Shown one piece after another: positions 1 to 8,473 of a stretch of DNA of 64,000 nt. This DNA comes from Nonlabens tegetincola. Its GTDB lineage: Bacteria > Bacteroidota > Bacteroidia > Flavobacteriales > Flavobacteriaceae. The number at the start of each line of letters is the position of its first letter. Position 1 is the stretch's first letter. The translations under genes and the position numbers were made by a program. Where the stretch lies: contig NZ_MQVV01000010.1 in NCBI RefSeq assembly GCF_002954355.1, forward strand, positions 1 through 64,000. The letters run 5' to 3'. The notes beneath the pieces are model-generated. The model was given only the letters and a program-made list of their open reading frames with translations, made no database searches and was not told where the DNA came from.

Positions 1-1179
1 GAGTACTAGCTAAGGGTCATTGGTGGAAATGGGTATATCTAGCGGTATCAATACTTATTTTCCTAAACGTTGTTTTACAATTCTATTTATCTCCAGATCG
101 CACTCAAGTAGTTCCAGTAAGAGATTTTGCAGTAACCTTATTTTTGGCTTTTCTAGCAGCCAAAACGGTCTTCTTACTCATCATGTTCTTCGAGGATATT
201 GTGAGGATTGTAGAAGGTGTTATCTCGCTTTCGCGAAAGCATAATTCTACCGATCTAGAAGGAATGTCTGACGCTAGCTCATCTTTCCTGCCTAGCCGTC
301 GTTCATTTATAGCCAAAACGGGACTAGCACTGGCTGCATTGCCTTTTGGAGCTATTTTATATGGAGCCTGGAAAGGGAAATACAATTATCAAGTACGTGA
401 ATATGAATTAAGTTTTGATGATTTACCCGAAGAATTTAATGGTTATAAAATTTCTCAAATAAGTGATATTCACGTAGGTAGTTTTGATGATAAGGATGAG
501 GTAGCCTATGCCATTGACCTTGTAAATAAACAACAAAGTGATGTCATATTGTTCACAGGTGATCTGGTTAATAATGTGGCACGAGAACTTTATGGCTGGG
601 AAGAAATCTTGGGAAGATTAAAGGCAAAGGATGTGTGTTTTCTGTATTAGGGAATCATGATTATGGTGATTATGTGAATTGGGATAGTCAAAGTGAAAAG
701 CGTAAAAATCTTGAAGAGTTATTCCAGATTCAAAAGAATATGGGATGGCGATTAATGATGGATGAAGCACATGAAATTAAGAGAGGTACGGATAGTTTAC
801 ATATTGTAGGAGTTCAAAATTATGGTGGTGGACGTTTTCCTAAATATGGTAATCTAGACAAAGCTAGCGCCTCGTTGTCGGATTCTAGTTTTAAAGTTTT
901 AATGAGTCATGATCCTAGTCACTGGAATTACAAGTTAAAGATCATCCTAAAAAGTTTCATCTCACTCTAAGTGGTCATACTCATGGAATGCAATTTGGTG
1001 TTGAGATACCTGGTTTTTTTAAATGGAGTCCAGTGAGTTTTGTTTACAAACGATGGGCTGGTATCTATAAGGAATTAGATCAATTTTTAAATGTTAATCG
1101 TGGATTTGGTTTCATAGGTTATTCTGGACGTGCAGGAATTTGGCCAGAGATAACAGTGATAACCTTAAAACGTGCTTAA
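1..1179 (+). pseudogene. Metallophosphoesterase, broken left-arm copy
   Basis: This is the reverse-complement copy of the intact gene at 7119-8363. It lacks about the first 21 codons because the window begins inside it. Two single-G deletions, near 633 (GATGTGTG where the other copy has GATGGTGTG) and near 925 (ACTGGAATT against ACTGGGAATT), split it into three reading frames: 144-650, 635-970 and 988-1179. All other codons match. One-base losses in G runs look like sequence error rather than gene decay, since no substitutions accompany them. Confidence 0.85.
227..240. repeat. Interspersed palindrome, exact (left-arm copy)
   Basis: GCTTTCGCGAAAGC, inside the broken metallophosphoesterase copy; the mirror of 8060-8073. 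Confidence 0.95.
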
Positions 1180-1223
1180 TAGGGTAAAGTTTCTTATTTT
1201 TGATAAGATAAGGTGTACTTGAT

Positions 1224-1519
1224 ATGTCAAAATTTGGCGAGCTTATAAATACTGAAAAACCTGTTCTACTTAGTTTTTTACCGAGTGGAATGAGGAATCA
1301 CAAAGTATGCAGGATATTTTAAAAAATGTTGCTGCTACCCTTGGAGATCAGGCAAAAGTGATAAAAATCAATGTCGATAAGAATGTCGAGTTGTCCAATG
1401 CCCTACGTATTAAAACCTTGCCTACTTTTATTCTTTATAAGTCTGGTGAGATGATGTGGCGTCAAAGTGGAATACAAGATGGAAATGCTCTTGTTACCCT
1501 ATTACAACAATACTCTTAA
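1224..1519 (+). pseudogene. Thioredoxin-like protein, frameshifted left-arm copy
   Basis: Copy of the intact gene at 6778-7074. The T run at 1274-1279 has six Ts where the other arm has seven, which puts the first 17 codons out of frame with the rest. The downstream part (1307-1519) is open and identical to the other copy. As with the metallophosphoesterase copy, the only damage is a homopolymer deletion, so this is probably a consensus error in a duplicated contig end. Confidence 0.85.
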
Positions 1520-1520
1520 A

Positions 1521-2138
1521 TTAAAGAGTCGCTGTTTCCCAGCCGTTGTCCTTCACGTATTGTAAATATTCGGGAAGCACTTGTTTCAACATTTCTAGAA
1601 ATTTGTCACTGTCATGAAATACAATAATACTTCCGTTTTTAGTATGCTTTTTTAACTGTTTTAATACAACCGTCGGGTTTTGATTAACATCAAAATCTCC
1701 TGAAAGTACGTCCCACATTGTAATTTGATACCCTAGTTTTTTTAATGAGTTATAAGTAGATAACCCCAATTTACCATACGGTGGTCTAAACAACTTTGAT
1801 TTAATAGAAGACTCTGCAAGCTTTACATTTTTAATGTATTGTTTGTCATTGGTTTTCCAACTATTTAAATGGTGTTGAGTATGATTACCTGTTTGATGAC
1901 CACCATTTAATATACTGTCATAAAGATCAGGATGTTTAATTACATTATCTCCTACACAAAAAAAAGTAGCTTTCATTCCATAGGAATCTAAAAGCTCTAG
2001 AACATATGCTGTTGCATCTGGTTGTGGTCCATCATCGAAGGTTAAATAAACTTTTTTTTCTGAACGGCTTTTGTGCCAGGTACAACCTGGGAAAAGGGAA
2101 GTGACCCAATCAGGATTATGAAAGGGATACCATCTCAT
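1521..2138 (-). CDS. Polysaccharide deacetylase (left-arm copy)
   Basis: The product is identical over all 205 residues to that of 6159-6776 and has the same NodB-family motifs (TFDDGP at 33-38, HxxxH at 86-90, RPPYG at 118-122). It is intact, but it lies in the duplicated arm. It should be counted as a second gene only if the inverted repeat is confirmed in the real genome. Confidence 0.75.
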   Translation of the reverse strand: MRWYPFHNPDWVTSLFPGCTWHKSRSEKKVYLTFDDGPQPDATAYVLELLDSYGMKATFFCVGDNVIKHPDLYDSILNGGHQTGNHTQHHLNSWKTNDKQYIKNVKLAESSIKSKLFRPPYGKLGLSTYNSLKKLGYQITMWDVLSGDFDVNQNPTVVLKQLKKHTKNGSIIVFHDSDKFLEMLKQVLPEYLQYVKDNGWETATL

Positions 2139-2140
2139 TT

Positions 2141-4090
2141 TTAATCCAGGCTATCTGACTTTGGAGTTTGTAAAGATTCAAGATCAGTATTTTCCTCGTT
2201 TATTCTTAGTAATTCTAGCATTGCACTATCGATTAACGCAGGATCTAAATCGTCGCTATTTGACGATATAGTATTTACAATACTTAATTTTTCTCTAGGA
2301 TCATACTGTTTAGGGAATCGCATCATATATTCATTAAAAATATCAATTTGCTCAGTAGCAAATTTCATATCTTTTGCTAGAATAGCAGACTGTACAAGGT
2401 TTCTATACCTCTCAACAGCAGTAATAATTGCAATGCTTACATCTTCACCTTGATCGTCAATATTAAAGTTTTCATAGAACTCTAATTCATCTTGATATTT
2501 GGCAATTACTCTCAATAGTAAATCTCGTGCTTTTTCTCTTTTACCGATATTATAATAACCAGTCACAAAAGGTTCTATCATAGAATAATGGCCAAATAAT
2601 TCTAAAGGCATTTTTTCCATTCCCAGGTCTAGGATTTCCTCAGCTTTATCTAGTTTGCCTTCTTCGGTAAGTGCGGTAGCTACTCGGGTAATGTTACTTC
2701 TAAACCCTACACTATTGCGTCTAGTTTCTACATCGTGTAAAACATCTGGATTACCGCTGTTACCCCATTTCCAACTTTTTAATACCTCATATCCATGATC
2801 AGCATCAACGCGACCCATTGAAAATGGATCTCTAGGGTCGTATTCTGATTTTATAGGTATTAGACGATAAGCGCAGCCATCTAATTGAAGATAATCTTTC
2901 ATCCAAATATAGTCTTCGTCACCAAAGGCACCACCAGAAAAATAAATAGGTCGTTCCCAGTTATTAGCTGCAAGAATATCCAGCATGAACATTCTGTTTT
3001 TATATACATAATCACTGTCTAGTTCAATGATTATTTCGTCAACTATTTTATCAGCATCTTTTTCAGGTACCACACCATTAGCTAGTACAGCCTGCTTATT
3101 GACAGGAACTCGTATGAATTTACTAGGATAAGTATGCTCTTCATAAGGCCCGAATCGATCTTCCATGGTATAACGCTTGTTGCTGCGTACCCATGCCATC
3201 CAGTCTGTAATGTCCAGCGTATCTTTAAGGAATGCCTTAGGAGCACCCATTTCAACAGCTTTTTCTTTATCTAATGGTAATAAAACATCTCTAGTGCCAT
3301 AGGTGTAATCGCTGTGTGATAAAGTGCTAGGAACTGGAGCGCTGTCCCATGCTTGCTTTTTCATATCATCCATATACCAGGCTGTGCTTAATAGGGAAGT
3401 ACATACAACCCTAACATCAGTGCGATAATTCTCAACCTCTTGTAAATACCATAAAGGGAACGTGTCATTGTCACCTATTGTAAATATCATGGCATTAGGT
3501 AGGCAGCTATCTAAGTATTTACGCGCATTTTCTAAGGCAGAGTATTTTCCTGATCTATCATGGTCGTCCCAGTTTTGAACACCCATGAGTAAAGGTGCTG
3601 CTGCAAAACAAGCTACGAGTGAAACTAATTGTGCTGGCTTTGATTTTATAAGGTCTCTTAATCCTTCATAGATAGAATAAACTCCCATTCCTATCCACAT
3701 AGAAAATACTAAAAAGGAACCTACATAGGCATAATCGCGTTCTCTTACTTGAAAAATGGCTTGATTAAGGTAAATAATTATAGCTATCCCGGTGAAAACA
3801 AAAAGTACTAGGGTAACATAAAAAGACTTTTTATCTTTTGTAAAATGAAATATAGCACCTAATAAACCTAGGATTAATGGTAAAAAGAAATAAGTGTTGC
3901 GTGCAGGATTATTTAACATGTCCTCACTTAACTCATCTTGATTACCTAGTCTGAATTCATCAATAAATTTAATTCCGCTTATCCAGTTACCATTAAATGG
4001 ATCCCATTCTCCTTGAACATCATTCTGTCTTCCGGTAAAATTCCACATGAAGTATCTTAAGTACATGTATGAAATTTGATAATTCAACAT
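2141..4090 (-). CDS. DUF2723 membrane protein, C-terminal part (left-arm copy)
   Basis: Identical to the right-arm copy over about 630 residues. Reading past the apparent start at 4090 gives further family-like codons (about 14, including SKPEFFQNVDY) before a stop at the centre of the inverted repeat. So the true gene continues upstream and is cut by the fold-back. Family members are typically around 1000 residues with an N-terminal block of membrane helices, which is missing here. Membrane helices remain at roughly residues 70-170. The C-terminal half is soluble, with a helical, TPR-like tail. DUF2723 proteins resemble GT-C (O-mannosyltransferase-type) glycosyltransferases; that role is family knowledge only. 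Confidence 0.65.
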   Translation of the reverse strand: MLNYQISYMYLRYFMWNFTGRQNDVQGEWDPFNGNWISGIKFIDEFRLGNQDELSEDMLNNPARNTYFFLPLILGLLGAIFHFTKDKKSFYVTLVLFVFTGIAIIIYLNQAIFQVRERDYAYVGSFLVFSMWIGMGVYSIYEGLRDLIKSKPAQLVSLVACFAAAPLLMGVQNWDDHDRSGKYSALENARKYLDSCLPNAMIFTIGDNDTFPLWYLQEVENYRTDVRVVCTSLLSTAWYMDDMKKQAWDSAPVPSTLSHSDYTYGTRDVLLPLDKEKAVEMGAPKAFLKDTLDITDWMAWVRSNKRYTMEDRFGPYEEHTYPSKFIRVPVNKQAVLANGVVPEKDADKIVDEIIIELDSDYVYKNRMFMLDILAANNWERPIYFSGGAFGDEDYIWMKDYLQLDGCAYRLIPIKSEYDPRDPFSMGRVDADHGYEVLKSWKWGNSGNPDVLHDVETRRNSVGFRSNITRVATALTEEGKLDKAEEILDLGMEKMPLELFGHYSMIEPFVTGYYNIGKREKARDLLLRVIAKYQDELEFYENFNIDDQGEDVSIAIITAVERYRNLVQSAILAKDMKFATEQIDIFNEYMMRFPKQYDPREKLSIVNTISSNSDDLDPALIDSAMLELLRINEENTDLESLQTPKSDSLD

Positions 4091-4121
4091 GTAATCTACG
4101 TTTTGAAAGAACTCTGGTTTT

Positions 4122-4177
4122 GAAACAGTAATATAATCTCTTAAACCTTACAATGCATTGATATACTCGTTAGTTCC
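4122..4177. other. Centre (turn-around) of the inverted repeat
   Basis: These 56 bases join the two arms. Read inward from each side the two strands still look like noisy versions of one another (left reverse complement GATTATATTACTGTTTC, right GATATACTCGTTAGTTCC). This suggests low-accuracy reads over one original sequence rather than a genuine unique spacer. No recombination site or transposon end is visible. Confidence 0.6.
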
Positions 4178-4251
4178 AAAACCAGATTCTTTCAAAACGT
4201 AGATTACATGTTGAATTATCAAATTTCATACATGTACTTAAGATACTTCAT

Positions 4252-6156
4252 GTGGATTTTACCGGAAGACAGAATGATGTTCAAGGAGAATGGGATCCAT
4301 TTAATGGTAACTGGATAAGCGGAATTAAATTTATTGATGAATTCAGACTAGGTAATCAAGATGAGTTAAGTGAGGACATGTTAAATAATCCTGCACGCAA
4401 CACTTATTTCTTTTTACCATTAATCCTAGGTTTATTAGGTGCTATATTTCATTTTACAAAAGATAAAAAGTCTTTTTATGTTACCCTAGTACTTTTTGTT
4501 TTCACCGGGATAGCTATAATTATTTACCTTAATCAAGCCATTTTTCAAGTAAGAGAACGCGATTATGCCTATGTAGGTTCCTTTTTAGTATTTTCTATGT
4601 GGATAGGAATGGGAGTTTATTCTATCTATGAAGGATTAAGAGACCTTATAAAATCAAAGCCAGCACAATTAGTTTCACTCGTAGCTTGTTTTGCAGCAGC
4701 ACCTTTACTCATGGGTGTTCAAAACTGGGACGACCATGATAGATCAGGAAAATACTCTGCCTTAGAAAATGCGCGTAAATACTTAGATAGCTGCCTACCT
4801 AATGCCATGATATTTACAATAGGTGACAATGACACGTTCCCTTTATGGTATTTACAAGAGGTTGAGAATTATCGCACTGATGTTAGGGTTGTATGTACTT
4901 CCCTATTAAGCACAGCCTGGTATATGGATGATATGAAAAAGCAAGCATGGGACAGCGCTCCAGTTCCTAGCACTTTATCACACAGCGATTACACCTATGG
5001 CACTAGAGATGTTTTATTACCATTAGATAAAGAAAAAGCTGTTGAAATGGGTGCTCCTAAGGCATTCCTTAAAGATACGCTGGACATTACAGACTGGATG
5101 GCATGGGTACGCAGCAACAAGCGTTATACCATGGAAGATCGATTCGGGCCTTATGAAGAGCATACTTATCCTAGTAAATTCATACGAGTTCCTGTCAATA
5201 AGCAGGCTGTACTAGCTAATGGTGTGGTACCTGAAAAAGATGCTGATAAAATAGTTGACGAAATAATCATTGAACTAGACAGTGATTATGTATATAAAAA
5301 CAGAATGTTCATGCTGGATATTCTTGCAGCTAATAACTGGGAACGACCTATTTATTTTTCTGGTGGTGCCTTTGGTGACGAAGACTATATTTGGATGAAA
5401 GATTATCTTCAATTAGATGGCTGCGCTTATCGTCTAATACCTATAAAATCAGAATACGACCCTAGAGATCCATTTTCAATGGGTCGCGTTGATGCTGATC
5501 ATGGATATGAGGTATTAAAAAGTTGGAAATGGGGTAACAGCGGTAATCCAGATGTTTTACACGATGTAGAAACTAGACGCAATAGTGTAGGGTTTAGAAG
5601 TAACATTACCCGAGTAGCTACCGCACTTACCGAAGAAGGCAAACTAGATAAAGCTGAGGAAATCCTAGACCTGGGAATGGAAAAAATGCCTTTAGAATTA
5701 TTTGGCCATTATTCTATGATAGAACCTTTTGTGACTGGTTATTATAATATCGGTAAAAGAGAAAAAGCACGAGATTTACTATTGAGAGTAATTGCCAAAT
5801 ATCAAGATGAATTAGAGTTCTATGAAAACTTTAATATTGACGATCAAGGTGAAGATGTAAGCATTGCAATTATTACTGCTGTTGAGAGGTATAGAAACCT
5901 TGTACAGTCTGCTATTCTAGCAAAAGATATGAAATTTGCTACTGAGCAAATTGATATTTTTAATGAATATATGATGCGATTCCCTAAACAGTATGATCCT
6001 AGAGAAAAATTAAGTATTGTAAATACTATATCGTCAAATAGCGACGATTTAGATCCTGCGTTAATCGATAGTGCAATGCTAGAATTACTAAGAATAAACG
6101 AGGAAAATACTGATCTTGAATCTTTACAAACTCCAAAGTCAGATAGCCTGGATTAA
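4252..6156 (+). CDS. DUF2723 membrane protein, C-terminal part (right-arm copy, N-terminus lost)
   Basis: C-terminal 634 residues of a DUF2723 protein, an integral inner-membrane family of Bacteroidota related to GT-C glycosyltransferases. The ATG at 4252 is probably not the true start. It arises from a missing A near 4255 (TGGATTTTACC, where the other arm has TGGAATTTTACC). With that base restored, the frame continues upstream through YMYLRYFMWNF, a conserved family stretch, to the repeat centre. Four hydrophobic segments lie around residues 48-165; the rest is soluble with a helical C-terminus. It ends 2 bases before the polysaccharide deacetylase start, so the two are likely co-transcribed. 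About 400 N-terminal residues are missing. Confidence 0.7.
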   Translation: MDFTGRQNDVQGEWDPFNGNWISGIKFIDEFRLGNQDELSEDMLNNPARNTYFFLPLILGLLGAIFHFTKDKKSFYVTLVLFVFTGIAIIIYLNQAIFQVRERDYAYVGSFLVFSMWIGMGVYSIYEGLRDLIKSKPAQLVSLVACFAAAPLLMGVQNWDDHDRSGKYSALENARKYLDSCLPNAMIFTIGDNDTFPLWYLQEVENYRTDVRVVCTSLLSTAWYMDDMKKQAWDSAPVPSTLSHSDYTYGTRDVLLPLDKEKAVEMGAPKAFLKDTLDITDWMAWVRSNKRYTMEDRFGPYEEHTYPSKFIRVPVNKQAVLANGVVPEKDADKIVDEIIIELDSDYVYKNRMFMLDILAANNWERPIYFSGGAFGDEDYIWMKDYLQLDGCAYRLIPIKSEYDPRDPFSMGRVDADHGYEVLKSWKWGNSGNPDVLHDVETRRNSVGFRSNITRVATALTEEGKLDKAEEILDLGMEKMPLELFGHYSMIEPFVTGYYNIGKREKARDLLLRVIAKYQDELEFYENFNIDDQGEDVSIAIITAVERYRNLVQSAILAKDMKFATEQIDIFNEYMMRFPKQYDPREKLSIVNTISSNSDDLDPALIDSAMLELLRINEENTDLESLQTPKSDSLD

Positions 6157-6158
6157 AA

Positions 6159-6776
6159 ATGAGATGGTATCCCTTTCATAATCCTGATTGGGTCACTTCC
6201 CTTTTCCCAGGTTGTACCTGGCACAAAAGCCGTTCAGAAAAAAAAGTTTATTTAACCTTCGATGATGGACCACAACCAGATGCAACAGCATATGTTCTAG
6301 AGCTTTTAGATTCCTATGGAATGAAAGCTACTTTTTTTTGTGTAGGAGATAATGTAATTAAACATCCTGATCTTTATGACAGTATATTAAATGGTGGTCA
6401 TCAAACAGGTAATCATACTCAACACCATTTAAATAGTTGGAAAACCAATGACAAACAATACATTAAAAATGTAAAGCTTGCAGAGTCTTCTATTAAATCA
6501 AAGTTGTTTAGACCACCGTATGGTAAATTGGGGTTATCTACTTATAACTCATTAAAAAAACTAGGGTATCAAATTACAATGTGGGACGTACTTTCAGGAG
6601 ATTTTGATGTTAATCAAAACCCGACGGTTGTATTAAAACAGTTAAAAAAGCATACTAAAAACGGAAGTATTATTGTATTTCATGACAGTGACAAATTTCT
6701 AGAAATGTTGAAACAAGTGCTTCCCGAATATTTACAATACGTGAAGGACAACGGCTGGGAAACAGCGACTCTTTAA
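6159..6776 (+). CDS. Polysaccharide deacetylase (NodB family)
   Basis: A 205-residue carbohydrate esterase family 4 protein. It carries TFDDGP (33-38, with the metal and catalytic Asp pair), the metal-binding HxxxH (86-90) and RPPYG (118-122). Such enzymes remove N-acetyl groups from peptidoglycan or other amino-sugar polymers. No clear signal peptide is visible, so the site of action is uncertain. The start lies 2 bases after the DUF2723 stop, suggesting one transcript. The stop is separated by one base from the convergent thioredoxin-like gene. The size fits short single-domain members. Substrate unknown. Confidence 0.85.
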   Translation: MRWYPFHNPDWVTSLFPGCTWHKSRSEKKVYLTFDDGPQPDATAYVLELLDSYGMKATFFCVGDNVIKHPDLYDSILNGGHQTGNHTQHHLNSWKTNDKQYIKNVKLAESSIKSKLFRPPYGKLGLSTYNSLKKLGYQITMWDVLSGDFDVNQNPTVVLKQLKKHTKNGSIIVFHDSDKFLEMLKQVLPEYLQYVKDNGWETATL

Positions 6777-6777
6777 T

Positions 6778-7074
6778 TTAAGAGTATTGTTGTAATAGGG
6801 TAACAAGAGCATTTCCATCTTGTATTCCACTTTGACGCCACATCATCTCACCAGACTTATAAAGAATAAAAGTAGGCAAGGTTTTAATACGTAGGGCATT
6901 GGACAACTCGACATTCTTATCGACATTGATTTTTATCACTTTTGCCTGATCTCCAAGGGTAGCAGCAACATTTTTTAAAATATCCTGCATACTTTGTGAT
7001 TCCTCATTCCACTCGGTAAAAAAACTAAGTAGAACAGGTTTTTCAGTATTTATAAGCTCGCCAAATTTTGACAT
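6778..7074 (-). CDS. Thioredoxin-fold protein without the CXXC active site
   Basis: A 98-residue protein with the thioredoxin fold pattern: a beta strand at 13-19, the position of the active-site helix at 20-30, and the cis-proline loop TLPTFILYKSG near 74-84. Where thioredoxins have WCGPC this protein has W-N-E-E-S, and it contains no cysteine at all, so it cannot do thiol-disulfide exchange by the usual mechanism. A binding or chaperone-like role is conceivable, but that is inference. It sits between two convergent or co-directional genes; the metallophosphoesterase lies 44 bases downstream on the same strand. A second, frameshifted copy lies in the left arm. Confidence 0.75.
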   Translation of the reverse strand: MSKFGELINTEKPVLLSFFTEWNEESQSMQDILKNVAATLGDQAKVIKINVDKNVELSNALRIKTLPTFILYKSGEMMWRQSGIQDGNALVTLLQQYS

Positions 7075-7118
7075 ATCAAGTACACCTTATCTTATCAAAA
7101 ATAAGAAACTTTACCCTA

Positions 7119-8363
7119 TTAAGCACGTTTTAAGGTTATCACTGTTATCTCTGGCCAAATTCCTGCACGTCCAGAATAACCTATGAAACCAAATCCACGA
7201 TTAACATTTAAAAATTGATCTAATTCCTTATAGATACCAGCCCATCGTTTGTAAACAAAACTCACTGGACTCCATTTAAAAAAACCAGGTATCTCAACAC
7301 CAAATTGCATTCCATGAGTATGACCACTTAGAGTGAGATGAAACTTTTTAGGATGATCTTTAACTTGTAATTCCCAGTGACTAGGATCATGACTCATTAA
7401 AACTTTAAAACTAGAATCCGACAACGAGGCGCTAGCTTTGTCTAGATTACCATATTTAGGAAAACGTCCACCACCATAATTTTGAACTCCTACAATATGT
7501 AAACTATCCGTACCTCTCTTAATTTCATGTGCTTCATCCATCATTAATCGCCATCCCATATTCTTTTGAATCTGGAATAACTCTTCAAGATTTTTACGCT
7601 TTTCACTTTGACTATCCCAATTCACATAATCACCATAATCATGATTCCCTAATACAGAAAACACACCATCCTTTGCCTTTAATCTTCCCAAGATTTCTTC
7701 CCAGCCATAAAGTTCTCGTGCCACATTATTAACCAGATCACCTGTGAACAATATGACATCACTTTGTTGTTTATTTACAAGGTCAATGGCATAGGCTACC
7801 TCATCCTTATCATCAAAACTACCTACGTGAATATCACTTATTTGAGAAATTTTATAACCATTAAATTCTTCGGGTAAATCATCAAAACTTAATTCATATT
7901 CACGTACTTGATAATTGTATTTCCCTTTCCAGGCTCCATATAAAATAGCTCCAAAAGGCAATGCAGCCAGTGCTAGTCCCGTTTTGGCTATAAATGAACG
8001 ACGGCTAGGCAGGAAAGATGAGCTAGCGTCAGACATTCCTTCTAGATCGGTAGAATTATGCTTTCGCGAAAGCGAGATAACACCTTCTACAATCCTCACA
8101 ATATCCTCGAAGAACATGATGAGTAAGAAGACCGTTTTGGCTGCTAGAAAAGCCAAAAATAAGGTTACTGCAAAATCTCTTACTGGAACTACTTGAGTGC
8201 GATCTGGAGATAAATAGAATTGTAAAACAACGTTTAGGAAAATAAGTATTGATACCGCTAGATATACCCATTTCCACCAATGACCCTTAGCTAGTACTCG
8301 AATAAGTTGAAAAGCATAAATTTCAACAATAATGAAAAAACCTATGATATATATAAATCTCAT
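7119..8363 (-). CDS. Membrane-bound calcineurin-like metallophosphoesterase
   Basis: A 414-residue protein. Residues 1-90 hold about three membrane segments. A double-arginine stretch, SRRSF at 120-124, is followed by a hydrophobic segment (127-143), after which the phosphoesterase domain begins. Metal-binding motifs are DIH (177-179), GD (208-209), GNHD (239-242) and GHTH (347-350), the YkuE-like arrangement of two-metal phosphohydrolases. The catalytic domain probably faces the periplasm. The palindrome GCTTTCGCGAAAGC encodes part of residues 96-101 (SLSRK). Start ATG at 8363. The substrate is not predictable; lipid-linked phosphates are one possibility in this family. Confidence 0.85.
   Translation of the reverse strand: MRFIYIIGFFIIVEIYAFQLIRVLAKGHWWKWVYLAVSILIFLNVVLQFYLSPDRTQVVPVRDFAVTLFLAFLAAKTVFLLIMFFEDIVRIVEGVISLSRKHNSTDLEGMSDASSSFLPSRRSFIAKTGLALAALPFGAILYGAWKGKYNYQVREYELSFDDLPEEFNGYKISQISDIHVGSFDDKDEVAYAIDLVNKQQSDVILFTGDLVNNVARELYGWEEILGRLKAKDGVFSVLGNHDYGDYVNWDSQSEKRKNLEELFQIQKNMGWRLMMDEAHEIKRGTDSLHIVGVQNYGGGRFPKYGNLDKASASLSDSSFKVLMSHDPSHWELQVKDHPKKFHLTLSGHTHGMQFGVEIPGFFKWSPVSFVYKRWAGIYKELDQFLNVNRGFGFIGYSGRAGIWPEITVITLKRA
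8060..8073. repeat. Interspersed palindrome, exact
   Basis: Inside the metallophosphoesterase; translated there as SLSRK. Confidence 0.95.
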
Positions 8364-8473
8364 GGCGCTAAATTAACCCAATACAACAGGTTATGGATTA
8401 AGATAAAGTTAAAGCCGGCGCTCTTGCTCACCCTAGCATATAGTTTTATCTTTAACCTTCTCAAATTTTCATC

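Larger units (their letters stand above)
1..8299. repeat. Giant inverted repeat, 4.12-kb arms (1-4121 and 4178-8299)
   Basis: Base 1 pairs with base 8299, and the arms stay essentially identical to 4121/4178, leaving a 56-base centre. The arms differ by only a few single-base indels: the left lacks a G near 633, a G near 925 and a T in the run at 1274-1279; the right lacks an A near 4255 and a base near 4187. The proteins predicted from 2141-4090 and 4252-6156 are identical over their shared length. The right arm continues into intact single-copy DNA and its genes are open, whereas the left arm stops at the window edge with broken genes. I infer a fold-back artefact at a contig end (for example a missed hairpin adapter or an amplification chimera). 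A true recent palindromic duplication cannot be excluded from sequence alone. Confidence 0.95.

Noticed and set aside
1-8299. Inverted repeat as a composite transposon
   Set aside because: No transposase, terminal inverted repeats or target-site duplication is visible; the arms carry ordinary housekeeping genes.
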